DNA of 64,000 nt, from contig JANHCV010000004.1 in assembly GCA_025594325.1 (NCBI GenBank), positions 2,170,001-2,234,000 of the forward strand, read 5' to 3'. Every line of letters starts with the position of its first letter. Position 1 is the first letter of the stretch. Below the pieces are notes generated by a model. The model searched no databases, had not been told where the DNA came from, and saw nothing but the letters and a program-made list of their open reading frames with translations. A program made the translations under genes and the position numbers. This stretch comes from Blastocladiella emersonii ATCC 22665 (taxonomy: Eukaryota; Blastocladiomycota; Blastocladiomycetes; Blastocladiales; Blastocladiaceae). This document shows positions 10,662 to 22,233 of this stretch, piece by piece.

Positions 10662-12784
10662 ATGGAAGCCAATGCATCTTCGCCCTTTGCGCCCGCGAGC
10701 TTCGGCCTCGGCGCCTCCGCGAGCCCGCCCATGAGCGGCGCCTCGTCCTCGGTCGCCGCCGCCGCCTCGACCGCCTTTGCCGACGTGGTCGAGGAGCAGT
10801 TTGCGTCGCGCATCGCCCCGTGCCTTCCCGGCGCCACCGTCTACGTCGACGACGCCATGGCCGACATCTGGAACCACTCGCTGCCCGGCGGCGGCCTGAC
10901 GCGCTTCCTCCTCGCCGCGGGCGCCGTGCGCGTGTGCCGGATCGCGCCCTCCTCCCTCTCTGCGCCCGCCGAGTCAGCCGATGGCGACGTGCCCGCAACC
11001 GACGACAAAGTGTTCCTGATCTCGCAGCACGCCGGGCGGTACCTCGACGCCATGGCCGCCACGGTGCGCGCATCCGCGACCCGCCGTGTCTCAGTCTTCT
11101 CGTGCACGCCGTTCCGCCTCGTCGACGAGACCTCGGCCGCGCGCTGGCGCTCGATCCCTGCCGCTCCGCGCGAGATCATCTCCAACGAGCTCGCGCAGTC
11201 CATGCTTGCGAGCGGTGCGTGGACGCTCGGCGCGCGGCCCGCCGAGGACGACATTGCCCTCGAGTATCTCCCCATCAGCTGGGCCGCGCTGCTGCCCAAC
11301 GTCTTTGTCGTCCCCGGCTCGCCCGAGCCCACGCTCGCGCCCGCTGCCCACCGCACCGTGCACCTCGGATCGTCGCTCTCGGCGGCGCCCGCACCGAACG
11401 CGCTCGCGCGCCAGCTCGCCGTGTCCCTCTTTGCCCTCACCGAGTCGCGCGACATGAGCCCGCACCTCTGGACGCTCGGACCCGCCGGCGCTAACGTCGC
11501 CCGCCAGCTGCACACGATCCGTTCGCACCTCAACGTCACTGACGAGCCCGGACACGGGCATGTCGCCGTGGTTGTCGTTGATCGGGTACGCTTGTCTCGC
11601 TTTGGGTTTCGTGGACGCGAGTGTCTCACTCACGCCCGATTTAGGACATGGACCTGCTCCCGCTCTTCACCACCGAGGACCACATCCTGTCGCGCATCTA
11701 CCGCCGGTGCGCTCCGCCACTCGTCGCTACCCCGCCGCCACCACCATCCTCCTCAAGCACGAGCATGGGTCTATCGGCGTCGCTCACGCACCTGCTCCCC
11801 GCCGACGCGTCGAGCACCGAGGTCTCGCTCGCCATCAGCACCGACTCGGTCGTCGAGCAGTGGGTCCAGCTCCTCGCCGACCTGCCCAAGGACGGGCTTT
11901 CGCTGCTGCGCAAAAAGGTCATGGACCTCGGCGGCAAGGCGCGCGTGCTCGGCCGCCCGACCGCCGCCCAGTTTACCAAGCTGCTCGCCGCCCTGCACGA
12001 GAACCCGCTCGCGAAAGCCATCATCGCCGACCACTACGACGCCCTGCTCCTCGTCGGCCTCATTGTCGAGGCCATGGCCGACGACCACGCCGCCGATTTG
12101 CAGAAAGTCAAGGGCGTTCAGGACCAGCTGCAGCAGGCTGTGCTCCCCAGCCAGTCGATGTCGCCCGGCGACGCCGTCGCGGCGCTCCTCGCCCCGCTCA
12201 CGGCCGCGGCCGACGGCGAAGCGCATCGGACCAAGGCGTACCTTCCCGGCCTCTCCCTGTACGCGGTCGTGGCAGCGCTCCGGATCGCGCCCGATGTCGC
12301 GCGCGAGGTGATTGACGCCGTCGCGCCCCTGCTCGCGTCGTCGCTCGACGACCACGCCGGCGGCCTGCACGCCGACGCGCTCGCGTCGCGGCTGCACGCG
12401 TGGACCGCGCACCTCCCGCCGCAGGTCTCGGACCTCATGCGAGGATCGTTGTACGGCGTCGTGCATAACCCCGACATGTTCGACCGCCCGCCCAGCGAGC
12501 AGCCGGGGAAGGCGGGGCTGTTTGGGCTCGGGTACGGGCTTCGGTTGTTAGGTGACTGAGCGAAGACTGACGCGACCGTGCAAACGTGTAGCCGTCTGCT
12601 CGCCGCGATCCCGACCATCCCCGTCGAGTGTGACGAGATCCTGGTCGTCGTGACGGGCGCCGTGACCTGGCCCGAGGTCACCGCGTTCCGGGAAGCCGCC
12701 AAGGAGTGCGTCGCCAGTTTCGGGAAGCCCATGACGCTCGTGGCCACGGGCATCGACGGGCCGACGCGGCTCGTTGTCGAGTGA
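10662..12784 (+). CDS. Sec1/Munc18 (SM) family protein, SCFD2-like
   Basis: Join 10662-11585, 11645-12531 and 12592-12784: 667 residues. SM proteins bind SNAREs or syntaxins and guide membrane fusion. Recognisable parts are VVVVDRDMDLLPLF around residue 304 (the Sec1 VxxDRxxDL block), LGGKARVLGRPTAAQFTKLL, and the end segment IPTVP-like IPTIPVECDEILVVVTGAVT followed by TWPEVTAFREA, which corresponds to the conserved last block where family members have a GG-T motif. The order and the C-terminal block resemble SCFD2 more than SLY1, VPS33 or VPS45, but that subfamily choice is tentative. Introns are 59 nt (11586-11644) and 60 nt (12532-12591, GTACGG...TAG). The second join was chosen because it keeps frame into SRLL/GRLLAAIP. 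The first ATG has context CAACCATGG. The stop lies 63 bases from the convergent neighbour. Confidence 0.75.
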
Positions 12785-12847
12785 GTGTGAATATGCAAGT
12801 GTGTGTATCCATAAATCGCAGCCAGTAGTCCCTCGCTCTCGCTCGGC

Positions 12848-14917
12848 TCACCCGCCCCGCCCCGTCAGCCGCGCGCCGAACCCCTTGTGCTCGTCGGACA
12901 GAATGTCGTCGAGCTTGAGGAAGTTCTCCTTGCGCGGCGACGAGACGGCCGCCGACTTTTTGATCTTGGCGTTGGTCGTGATGGCCACTGACTTGCCTTT
13001 GCCGCCCTCGTTCCCGCTCGGCATCGCGCCCGTGCTCTGGCCGCCGATATTGGACCCGCTGTGCCGCACGACGCGGCCGACGCCGCCGGACCCGGGCCGC
13101 AGCCCCTCCCCGGCGCCGAGGTGCGAGAGGCGCGCGATGATGGCCGTGGGCGCGGCCGCGAACCCGCCGGGTCCCGCGGCGAACGAGTTGCGGGCAAACG
13201 ACCGCGACGTGCGCATCGTGCGCTCGCCCGAGTAAGGTCCGTCCTCGTTGACGAACGACGCCGCGTCCTCCGAGTACACGTGGCTGCGCGGGAGCATCCC
13301 GAGCAGGTGCGTGTGGTGCGCCATGGCCCCCTGCGTGATCTCGTCGCGCTCGCCGAGCTGCGCCTTGTACTGCTCGATCATCTTCTGGACCACGGGCAGC
13401 GCCTCGCGCACCATGTCGAGCCGGATCGTGTCCGGGATCTCCGAGATGAGGCGGCGCTGGCCTTCCTCGATCCGGCGTTGCCGCTCCGACGACTTTTTCT
13501 TCTTGGCGTTGGTCTTCCACTTCTTGAACGTGTTGGTGATCTTGGCCTCTACAACACTCGCTGTCTGGTGTGAGTCGTCGTGCGCGGCGGTTGTACGCGA
13601 GCGAGCGTCGCACCCTCCGTGTCAGCCTACACATGCGCGACCGCCGTCAGTTCCGTGTCCTCGCTCCCCGCACGCATCGTTCGTACCATGGCCTTTGGAT
13701 CCTTGACCCCGCGCGCCGCCGCAATCACGGCCGTCCACGACGGCTTCGCTCCGCCCGCCGCCGCGCTCTCGTCAACCGACTTGGCCCTGGCGCGCGGGTT
13801 CGCCGCCGGCGCCAGCGCGCCCATCCCCATCCCCATGTCCATTTTGGGCGCGACCGGGATGAAGTCGATATCCGGCCGCGGCTTGCCGCCGACCTCGCCC
13901 TCGCCCGCGACGACCACCTGGAACACGGGTGCGGCGGCGGCAGCAGCACCGGCAGTGATCGTGGTCGTGGTACGCTGCGGCGGCGCGTCGGCGAAGGGGA
14001 CGCCGCCAGGCAGCAGGCCGAGATCCCCGCCGCCGCCGGGCCCCGAGACGGTCGGCAGGTGCGGCGACGTGCGCACGGGCTCAAGGCGCGCGGGCGGGCG
14101 TGGAATCCCCGCAGCGGCGGCACCAGGCGACGATGCGAGCGTGGCGGGTGCCGCGACGGGCGGCGACGTCGGCATCGCGACGGGTTCAGGCTCGTCGGCG
14201 GGCGCCGTCGTCGCGGTGCGCACCGCCGAGAGCACCTTGTCGACGATGGGCGCGGACGTGCACTCGAGGATCTTGGACGGGCTCGCCGACAGCGCGGACC
14301 GCGACGACGGCATGATCAGGTGTGAGTCCCCGCCACCGCTCGCTGCGCCGGGCAGGTCGGCGCGCGAGTGCGGCTGCGATGCGCGGCGCGAGTCGCTGGT
14401 AAGCCGCGCGGCGGCGGACGTGACCTGGTCGGACGACACGCTCGCGGTCACGGCGGCCATCTGCGTCACGAGCTGCGCGGCGGCCATGACGGACGCCGAG
14501 CTGCGCCGCCGCACGTTGATGCTGCTCGAGCTGCCGGGCGCGGACCGGCCCTGCGCCATGTTCGGGCGGATGTTGGTGGACCCGGCCACGGATTGCGGTT
14601 CGGACGCGGGGATGTCGATGAGCGGCGCCGGCTCGTGGAACTCGTCTTCGGCTAGCTTGCTCACAATGTTGTTGAACGGGCCCTGCTCGACAATCGACTG
14701 CCGCCGCCGCTCCTGGAACACGCGGAACGTCTGCTCGACATCTGTCGACGCGCGGTTGGGGTGAGCGTCTTGCGGTTAGTATGAGGGATGAGGGATAGGT
14801 ACCCTTGTACGAGTCGTCAATCTTGGCCAGCACCTCGGGAATCGGCTGGCGCTGCGCGGACTGCATCAGCTCCGACAGCGCCGGGTGGGCGACGGGGGTC
14901 ATGCGACGGCCACTCAT
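12848..14917 (-). CDS. Hypothetical low-complexity protein
   Basis: Not recognised. Exon 1 is 14917-14803, exon 2 starts at 14741 (61-nt intron 14742-14802, GTACCT...CAG), and exon 3 runs from about 13548 to 12848. The exon 2/3 junction is uncertain: exon 2 must end between about 13690 and 13630, and the acceptor lies at 13549-13551 or two bases on. The protein is roughly 600 residues. It has a short helical start (LSELMQSAQRQPIPEVLAKI), a long Ala/Pro/Ser-rich middle, a basic patch WKTNAKKKKSSERQRR, and a likely helical segment LDMVREALPVVQKMIEQYKA. No signal peptide or clear transmembrane segment is seen. The continuous, stop-free frame and the good introns argue for a real gene. The basic patch could be a nuclear localisation signal. 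Confidence 0.65.
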
Positions 14918-14992
14918 TCTAGCAATCTATTTCATTCAGTCTCGGGTATAGAGTCCATGCATGGGGTCCAGCAATGGGAGTTGCGAGGGTCA

Positions 14993-15036
14993 AGTCGCGT
15001 CGCGAGACTTGAGACGCGACGTGAGACGCGACCTGA
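14993..15036. promoter_or_regulatory. Repeated ACGCGAC element upstream of RPS4
   Basis: Two direct copies of TGAGACGCGAC lie 12 bases apart (about 15009-15031), flanked by an inverted GTCGCGTCGCGAGAC copy. They sit 150-190 bases upstream of the RPS4 start codon and between two divergent genes. Position and symmetry suggest a regulatory element, but no known factor site is matched. Confidence 0.35.
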
Positions 15037-15181
15037 GCCATCATGTGAGGTGAGCCAATCAGCACTGTTCGGCTCAGCCACAGCGGGTCAACCAGCCCCT
15101 GGCCGCCGTCGCCGTCGCCGTCTTCAACCCGCAGCCGAGCTCGTCTGTTCAATCTCTCCCGCACACGGATCGATTTCTAAA

Positions 15182-17013
15182 ATGGTATAAGACCTACCAC
15201 ATGCAGCGCAATGTATCGCGGTCGGCGCGGCCACCGACAGAAGACGTCCGCGCGGCCCTCGGCGCCGCGGGACTGCCGCCTTGCCCCCGCGGCACGCTGG
15301 ATGGATGGCCGTGCCGACCGCTGCACACTCGTCACCCCGCCGTCGCGAACAGCTCACTCACCACCAACCGCTCCGATTTCCGTCCATCCCTGTGCGCTCC
15401 TCGCCACCGCCTCGTAACGTGCTCCTCTGGCTGCGTGCCTTGCTTGTGGTTCTCGTCGCTGCTACGTGGTGGTGATTCCCACAGGCTCGCGGTCCCAAGA
15501 AGCACCTTAAGCGCCTCGCGGCGCCCAAGCACTGGATGCTGGACAAGCTGACCGGCACCTGGGCTCCCCGCCCGTCGGCCGGCCCGCACAAGCTCCGCGA
15601 GTGCCTGCCGCTCGTTGTGTTCCTGCGCAACCGCCTCAAGTACGCCCTCACGGGCAAGGAGGTGACCTCGATCCTTATGCAGCGTCTTGTCAAGGTCGAC
15701 GGCAAGGTCCGCACCGACTCCACCTACCCCGCCGGTCTCATGGGTACGCTGAAAAGGTGGAGAGATTTGGCAAGACGGGCACTGGATTTCGCGACGACTC
15801 TTTGAGACCTCGACAAAAACCCCAACCCGCTCTACCGGGCTCGCGCCGGCCTGGCGGGTTCCCCCTGGCCGCTGCTGGGCTCGTGTGTGTGCGGTGATTC
15901 GCCTCGCGAGCCCTGGTGGTCGTCGGAGCCCGCTTGATCGGTGTGGCCCGAGCGAAAAATCCACGGTTCGCATGCCTCGCTGGTTCGCTCGCGTTCACAG
16001 CCTCTGGGCGTGAGCGGACCAGCGTTGATCTTGCGCCGTGGTCTCGTCGGCCGGCACCTCGGTGTCGCCCGGCGGGTGGCTCTTTCCCTCATCGACGTGG
16101 CCTACTGCAGCGCGCAAGCGTTCGCACTGGTCCCCGCGCTCCACTGTATGCGCGCGTGTACGTGTTGCTGGCCCGCAGCCTCTCGGACAGCTCGTTGCTC
16201 CCACCCCGCCCTCGGCGTGGTCGGTACTCGATCTCCGCGTCCCGCCGCCGTGAACCTCGGTTTGCCGTGCGCGCTGGCCGCCGATCCAAGATGACGGACG
16301 GATACGTTGGGCTCCCCTTGTCGTTTCACCCTCCCTCGTGTCGACTCGATCTTCCAGTGCTCGGTCTTGTCGGCGTCGGTGGTCTTGGTCGGTGGTGTTC
16401 GTTCGCGGGCACCAAGACCGAGTCACCGCGCCGCACGATTCGACACACGGTCCGTTTCTCTAACCCCTCGCTCCTACCTTCCCCGCTCGCAGACGTGATC
16501 TCCCTCGAGAAGACTGGTGAGGCTTTCCGTCTCATCTACGACGTCAAGGGTCGCTTCACGATCCACCGCATCACCGCCGAGGAGGCCTCGTACAAGCTCC
16601 TCAAGGTCAAGAAGGTCAAGCTCTCGGCCAAGGGCGTCCCCGTCATCGTGACCCACGACGGCCGCACGGTCCGCTACCCCGACCCGATGATCAAGGCCAA
16701 CGACACGGTCAAGTTCGACCTCGAGTCGGGCAAGATCTCGGGCTTCGCCAAGTTCGAGTCGGGCAACCTCGCCATGATCACTGGTGGCCGCAACATGGGC
16801 CGTGTCGGTGTCATCACCCACCGCGAGAAGCACCCCGGCGGTTTCGACATTGTCCACGTCAAGGACGCCAACGAGCGCCAGTTCGCCACCCGTCTGACCA
16901 ACGTCTTCGTCATTGGTCAGGGCAACAAGCCCTGGATCTCGCTCCCCAAGGAGCGTGGTCTCAAGCTCACCATTGCCGAGGAGCGCGACCGCCGCCGTGC
17001 CCAGAAGGCCTAA
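15182..17013 (+). CDS. RPS4: 40S ribosomal protein S4 (eS4)
   Basis: Join 15182-15184, 15485-15743 and 16493-17013: 260 residues, the usual length for eS4, a small-subunit ribosomal protein that binds 18S rRNA. The sequence starts M then [20 protein letters not shown] and continues through [20 protein letters not shown], the S4 RNA-binding part, [20 protein letters not shown] (KOW-type region) and ends [19 protein letters not shown]. Exon 1 is only the start codon: the first intron (15185-15484, 300 nt, GTATAA...CAG) begins right after ATG. Intron 2 is 749 nt (15744-16492, GTACGC...CAG), by far the longest here. The leader just before ATG is pyrimidine-rich then ttctaaa. High expression is expected from the family, and codon use is strongly C-ending. 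Confidence 0.97.
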
Positions 17014-18806
<1,793 letters not shown>

Positions 18807-18919
18807 GTCGATGGACGTGGAACAGCTGATGCGCGGAACGGACGAATATAAAAACAAAATCAGTTCAATGTGTTAAAACTCTGCATGGGATATCTCTCTC
18901 TGATCGCGCCTGCTCGGCC

Positions 18920-19880
18920 TCACTCGCCCTTGGCGCGGCCCGACTTCTCGACGCCCTTGGCCGACGCCGAGGAGGGCAGCTTGGCCGCGAAGCTGGCCTT
19001 CTGCGGCATGGTGTTCTCGGCGGTGGGCTCCTTGTGCGACCCGCCGAGCTTGTCCCAGAGCGTGAAATACTGTCCGTAGTTGTAGTTGAACTCGAGGTGG
19101 TGGACCGTGTGGTGGGCGGCGCCGTTGATGAAGGTGCCCGAGACGAGGTAGGCGCCGTCGTGGATGAAGACGGTCCAGGCCATGACGAACAGGAACAGGC
19201 CGAGGTACAGGTACTTGTGCAGCGGGAACAGCAGCGGGAAAATGTGGTAGGGCAGGGCCTGCAGCGCGCCGTCCTGTTGAGCGCGGTGGTCAGAACACGA
19301 GTGCGGTGCAACGCGAGGGGAGTGAGCGTACCAGCGGGTGGAACGCGTAGGCGGCAAACGGCGTGGGCACCTTCCACGCGTGGTGCGGCTTGTGGACGTA
19401 GGCGTAGACGGCGGGGTGGTGCTCCCAGCGGTGGATCCAGTAGATGCACATGTCGGTGAAGAGGAGGTAGAAGGGGACGGTGGCGAGCAGGTACGCCCAG
19501 CCGTAGTCGCTGACGTTGTCGTAGATCTTGCCGTGGCCACGCATCTCGAGGACGAAGAAGGGCGTGAGCAGCGCCGACATGACGGGCAGCGACTGCAGCG
19601 ACAGCGCCATCTCGCGGCGGACCTGGTTGGGCAGGAACTTTGGGTGCCGCATCTGGTCGTGGTCGAAGATCAGGTAGTAGCTCGCCGTCGCCATGAGCAG
19701 GTACAGGACGATCGCGCCGACCGCGTTCAGCACGCCCAGCGACAGCGTCTGCCGGAACACGGCGTCGCGCGCGAGCAGGTGCGCCGCGGCGGTTTGGGGG
19801 GAGACGGGCAGCGCCGCGGCCAGCGCCTCGTAGGTCGCGTCGAGGAACAGCGGGTCTGCAAAGTCGAGTATGAGATCCAT
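18920..19880 (-). CDS. ERG3: Sterol C-5 desaturase (ERG3-like)
   Basis: Join 19880-19332 and 19273-18920: 300 residues. The enzyme introduces the C5-C6 double bond of sterols in the endoplasmic reticulum, late in ergosterol synthesis, using a di-iron site. All three histidine boxes are present: HRWEHH (150-155), HKPHH (163-167) and HHTVHH (237-242). Several hydrophobic segments flank them ([49 protein letters not shown]). The segment [20 protein letters not shown] spans the splice and is characteristic of ERG3 rather than of other fatty acid hydroxylase-family enzymes. The intron is 58 nt (19274-19331, GTACGC...CAG). The tail [14 protein letters not shown] is basic but has no exact KKXX signal. 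It is divergent from NUS1. Confidence 0.93.
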
Positions 19881-20557
19881 GTTGGGTATCGTGTGTTGTT
19901 GTTCGAGGAGGGGCGAGAGAGCGAGGACGAGAGGCGAGGGACCCTAGGGACGGACGCGACCCGCCGGAGCTCTTTGACTGAGTCGGACGCGCGGATTCGG
20001 TCCCCTCGGCGTTATTTTCGGCCGGCCCGCGCGCAAAATTGGTGTGCACGGCGCGGATCAAGGTTCGCTCCGTCGGATAAGGCGCGCCGAGTCGGGCCGA
20101 CCCGACTGCAGCGGGTCATGGTCGCTGGCCGGGCGGCCTCAAGGAGCCGTGCGAACTCGGCGATCGGCGAGAGCGGCGATCCACCGCCACCGAGTCCAGC
20201 GCCGAGGAGGCCGGGCGGGAGACACACGACGCGTCGCTGTGACGCACGGCGAGGTGGCCGCGACGGGACGTGACGGACGCGGTGCGTGCGGTGACTGCGA
20301 AGGGGACCGCGTGGGAACTCGGTCCCCGTGCCGCGGACGCGTCTCGCACCTGCGGCGTGGGCGCACGTGCGGCTGCAGGTCGGCCCGCCGGTGATGTCAC
20401 GGCCCGGCGCGATCTGTCTCGCATCGCCTGCCTCGCCTCGCAACTCTACTCTACGCCCGCCCTCATCGCCCTCTCCTTCTCTCTCCACATACCCCTCGCC
20501 GATCGCCCATGTAACGCTGCCTGCAACCGCTCGCCGCAATCCGTCGCTACCACCACC
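19881..20557. promoter_or_regulatory. Shared divergent promoter region, ERG3-like / NUS1
   Basis: A 677-base gap separates the start codons of the desaturase (minus) and NUS1 (plus), so both promoters lie here. It is GC-rich with a TC-rich stretch just before NUS1 (about 20460-20500). I found no good match to the Upc2-type TCGTATA or SRE-type sterol sites. An open frame on plus runs through into NUS1 from a GTG codon at 20270 but has no ATG before 20558. Confidence 0.5.
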
Positions 20558-21673
20558 ATGTCAAGACCGCTGCCCGACGCGGCCGCCGTCGCCGAGCCGC
20601 TGCTGCACCCGCCGCCGCCGACCAAGGCGCCCCCACCCGCACCCGCGCCGCCATCGCGCCCGTCAATCCTCCACCTCGCGCTGCTGCGCTTCCTCCTGCT
20701 GCTGCGGTCCATGTGGCTGTCGCTCGAGCTGTCGTGGGTCACGCTGCAGTGCCTCGGCGAGTGGTGGGCCTTCTCGCTCGCCACCGCCGACCCGCCGTCG
20801 TGGGCGTCGCGTATCGGTGGACTCGTGCTCAGCCCGTTCGACCCCGCCGCGCGGGAACGGATAGACGATCGGCCGGTCATCGCTGTCGCTGCCGCTGCCG
20901 CTGCCGCCCGCCCGAGAAAGGCGTCGCCATCCACGGCTGCACCAGCGCACGTCGCCATCATCGGCCCGTGCGCCGCGCCCGAAGCGTGGGGACCCTACGC
21001 GCCGTCACAGGCTGTGTGCCGCATGCTGCTTCCGCGCGCGTGGGTGCCCTCGCCCGAGGCGCAGATCATGGCGGCCGTGACGCGGCTCGTGCACGCGATC
21101 CCAGCCACCACGCTCAAGTCGGTGACGGTCCTGCTGACGCCGGGGCTCGACTCGGGCGCGCTCCTCGCCGAGCTGCACGCCGCGTCGCACGTGCTGCCGC
21201 GCCCGCTCGAGGTCGTGACGCCGCGCGCCGCCGCCGCCCTCACCACGTCCGCCGCCAGCACCGCGGCCGGTGGGGGCGGCGCCGCCTCGCTCATGTCCGT
21301 GGCGTCCGTGTCGCGCACCAACGCGCTGAAACCCGCGTCCGCCCGCGTCGGCGCGCACGGCGACCGGCCGGGTGCCACGCTCACCGTGTATCTGGCTGAC
21401 CCGGCGCTGCACGGGAAGCCGCTCGTCGCGCGGTACGCGAGCCCCGTGCTGAGCCCGACCGAGGCCGACCCCGCGCGCATCTCGCGGGCCGTCCTGCCCG
21501 ACCCGGACCTCCTCATCGTCGCCGTGCCGAGCCCGGTCCTCCTCGGGTTCCCGCCGTGGGGGCTTCGCGTCACCGAGATCCACCACGAGCGCGCCGCGTG
21601 GTGGCTCACGCCCGCACGCGTCGCGAGGGCGCTGCGCCGGTACCGCGTCGTCGAGCAGCGGTACGGCAAGTAG
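20558..21673 (+). CDS. NUS1: NUS1/NgBR-like dehydrodolichyl diphosphate synthase subunit
   Basis: Single exon, 371 residues. NUS1 is the non-catalytic partner of the cis-prenyltransferase (RER2/SRT1/DHDDS) that makes the dolichol backbone at the endoplasmic reticulum. The diagnostic part is the C-terminus: PDLLIVAVPSPVLLGFPPWG, then LRVTEIHH, and an end RRYRVVEQRYGK carrying the RxG motif (RYG) needed for complex activity in known NUS1 proteins. A hydrophobic N-terminal segment (LHLALLRFLLLLRSMWLSLE) fits the membrane anchor. The middle is Ala/Ser-rich and poorly conserved. ATG 20558 (context CACCACCATGT) is the first ATG in the frame. The protein lacks the catalytic DGNRR-type motif of the partner subunit. 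The assignment rests mainly on the C-terminus, which is specific. Confidence 0.83.
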   Translation: MSRPLPDAAAVAEPLLHPPPPTKAPPPAPAPPSRPSILHLALLRFLLLLRSMWLSLELSWVTLQCLGEWWAFSLATADPPSWASRIGGLVLSPFDPAARERIDDRPVIAVAAAAAAARPRKASPSTAAPAHVAIIGPCAAPEAWGPYAPSQAVCRMLLPRAWVPSPEAQIMAAVTRLVHAIPATTLKSVTVLLTPGLDSGALLAELHAASHVLPRPLEVVTPRAAAALTTSAASTAAGGGGAASLMSVASVSRTNALKPASARVGAHGDRPGATLTVYLADPALHGKPLVARYASPVLSPTEADPARISRAVLPDPDLLIVAVPSPVLLGFPPWGLRVTEIHHERAAWWLTPARVARALRRYRVVEQRYGK

Positions 21674-22233
21674 ACTTAGATGAGCATCTGTCCAATACAT
21701 TACACACGCAACGGTGATGATGATGTCTGTCGCAGCCCGCGATGCTTCTCGACGCTAGCTGGGCTTGGGAGAGAACAAGCGCCACCGATGCGTCGGAGAC
21801 AGCCAGTAATACTCGCTCGCGGCGATGGTGGCTTGCCACTGCCGCGCCGTGGCGTAGTCGCTCGCTCGGCCCCGCCGACCTCCATCAGCTTGCCCTCCCT
21901 CCCTCCCTCGCAAGCAAGCAAGCTGGCACTTAACGCACTGATTTCCCGAAGCCTCGCCGCTGCAGCTGCTGCGGACCCTTCTTGCTTAGACCACGGAGAA
22001 GACGACGTGAAGGAGCGCGCGCGCCAAGAAGACCCCACGCGCGCCCGCACCTTACCCTTCGCTTTCTCCCTTGCCGCCCGCCCGAATCCTTGGCGTCGTA
22101 ACCTTCGCTCTCGCTCTCACTCTCTCGCTCCACCACAATCCCTTGCATCCCTCGCGGCCGTCGCCCATCCTCGCGCGGCGCATTCCATCCACTCTACGCA
22201 TCGCTCCACTCGCATCACCACGCATCAACAACC
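21674..22233. other. Intergenic region upstream of the metalloprotease gene
   Basis: About 560 bases. It contains the NUS1 3' UTR and the metalloprotease promoter. The stretch from about 22070 to 22230 is strongly C/T-rich (ctctcgctctcac-like), a likely transcription-start and leader region. No gene, RNA or repeat was recognised. Confidence 0.5.

Noticed and set aside
10123-10734. Plus-strand ORF of about 200 codons before the SM gene
   Set aside because: Arg/Gly/Ala-rich shadow frame overlapping the SM start in another frame.
9467-10877. Long minus-strand ORFs upstream of the SM gene
   Set aside because: Pro/Arg/Ala-rich, no domain, overlapping the SM coding start; consistent with GC-rich stop scarcity.
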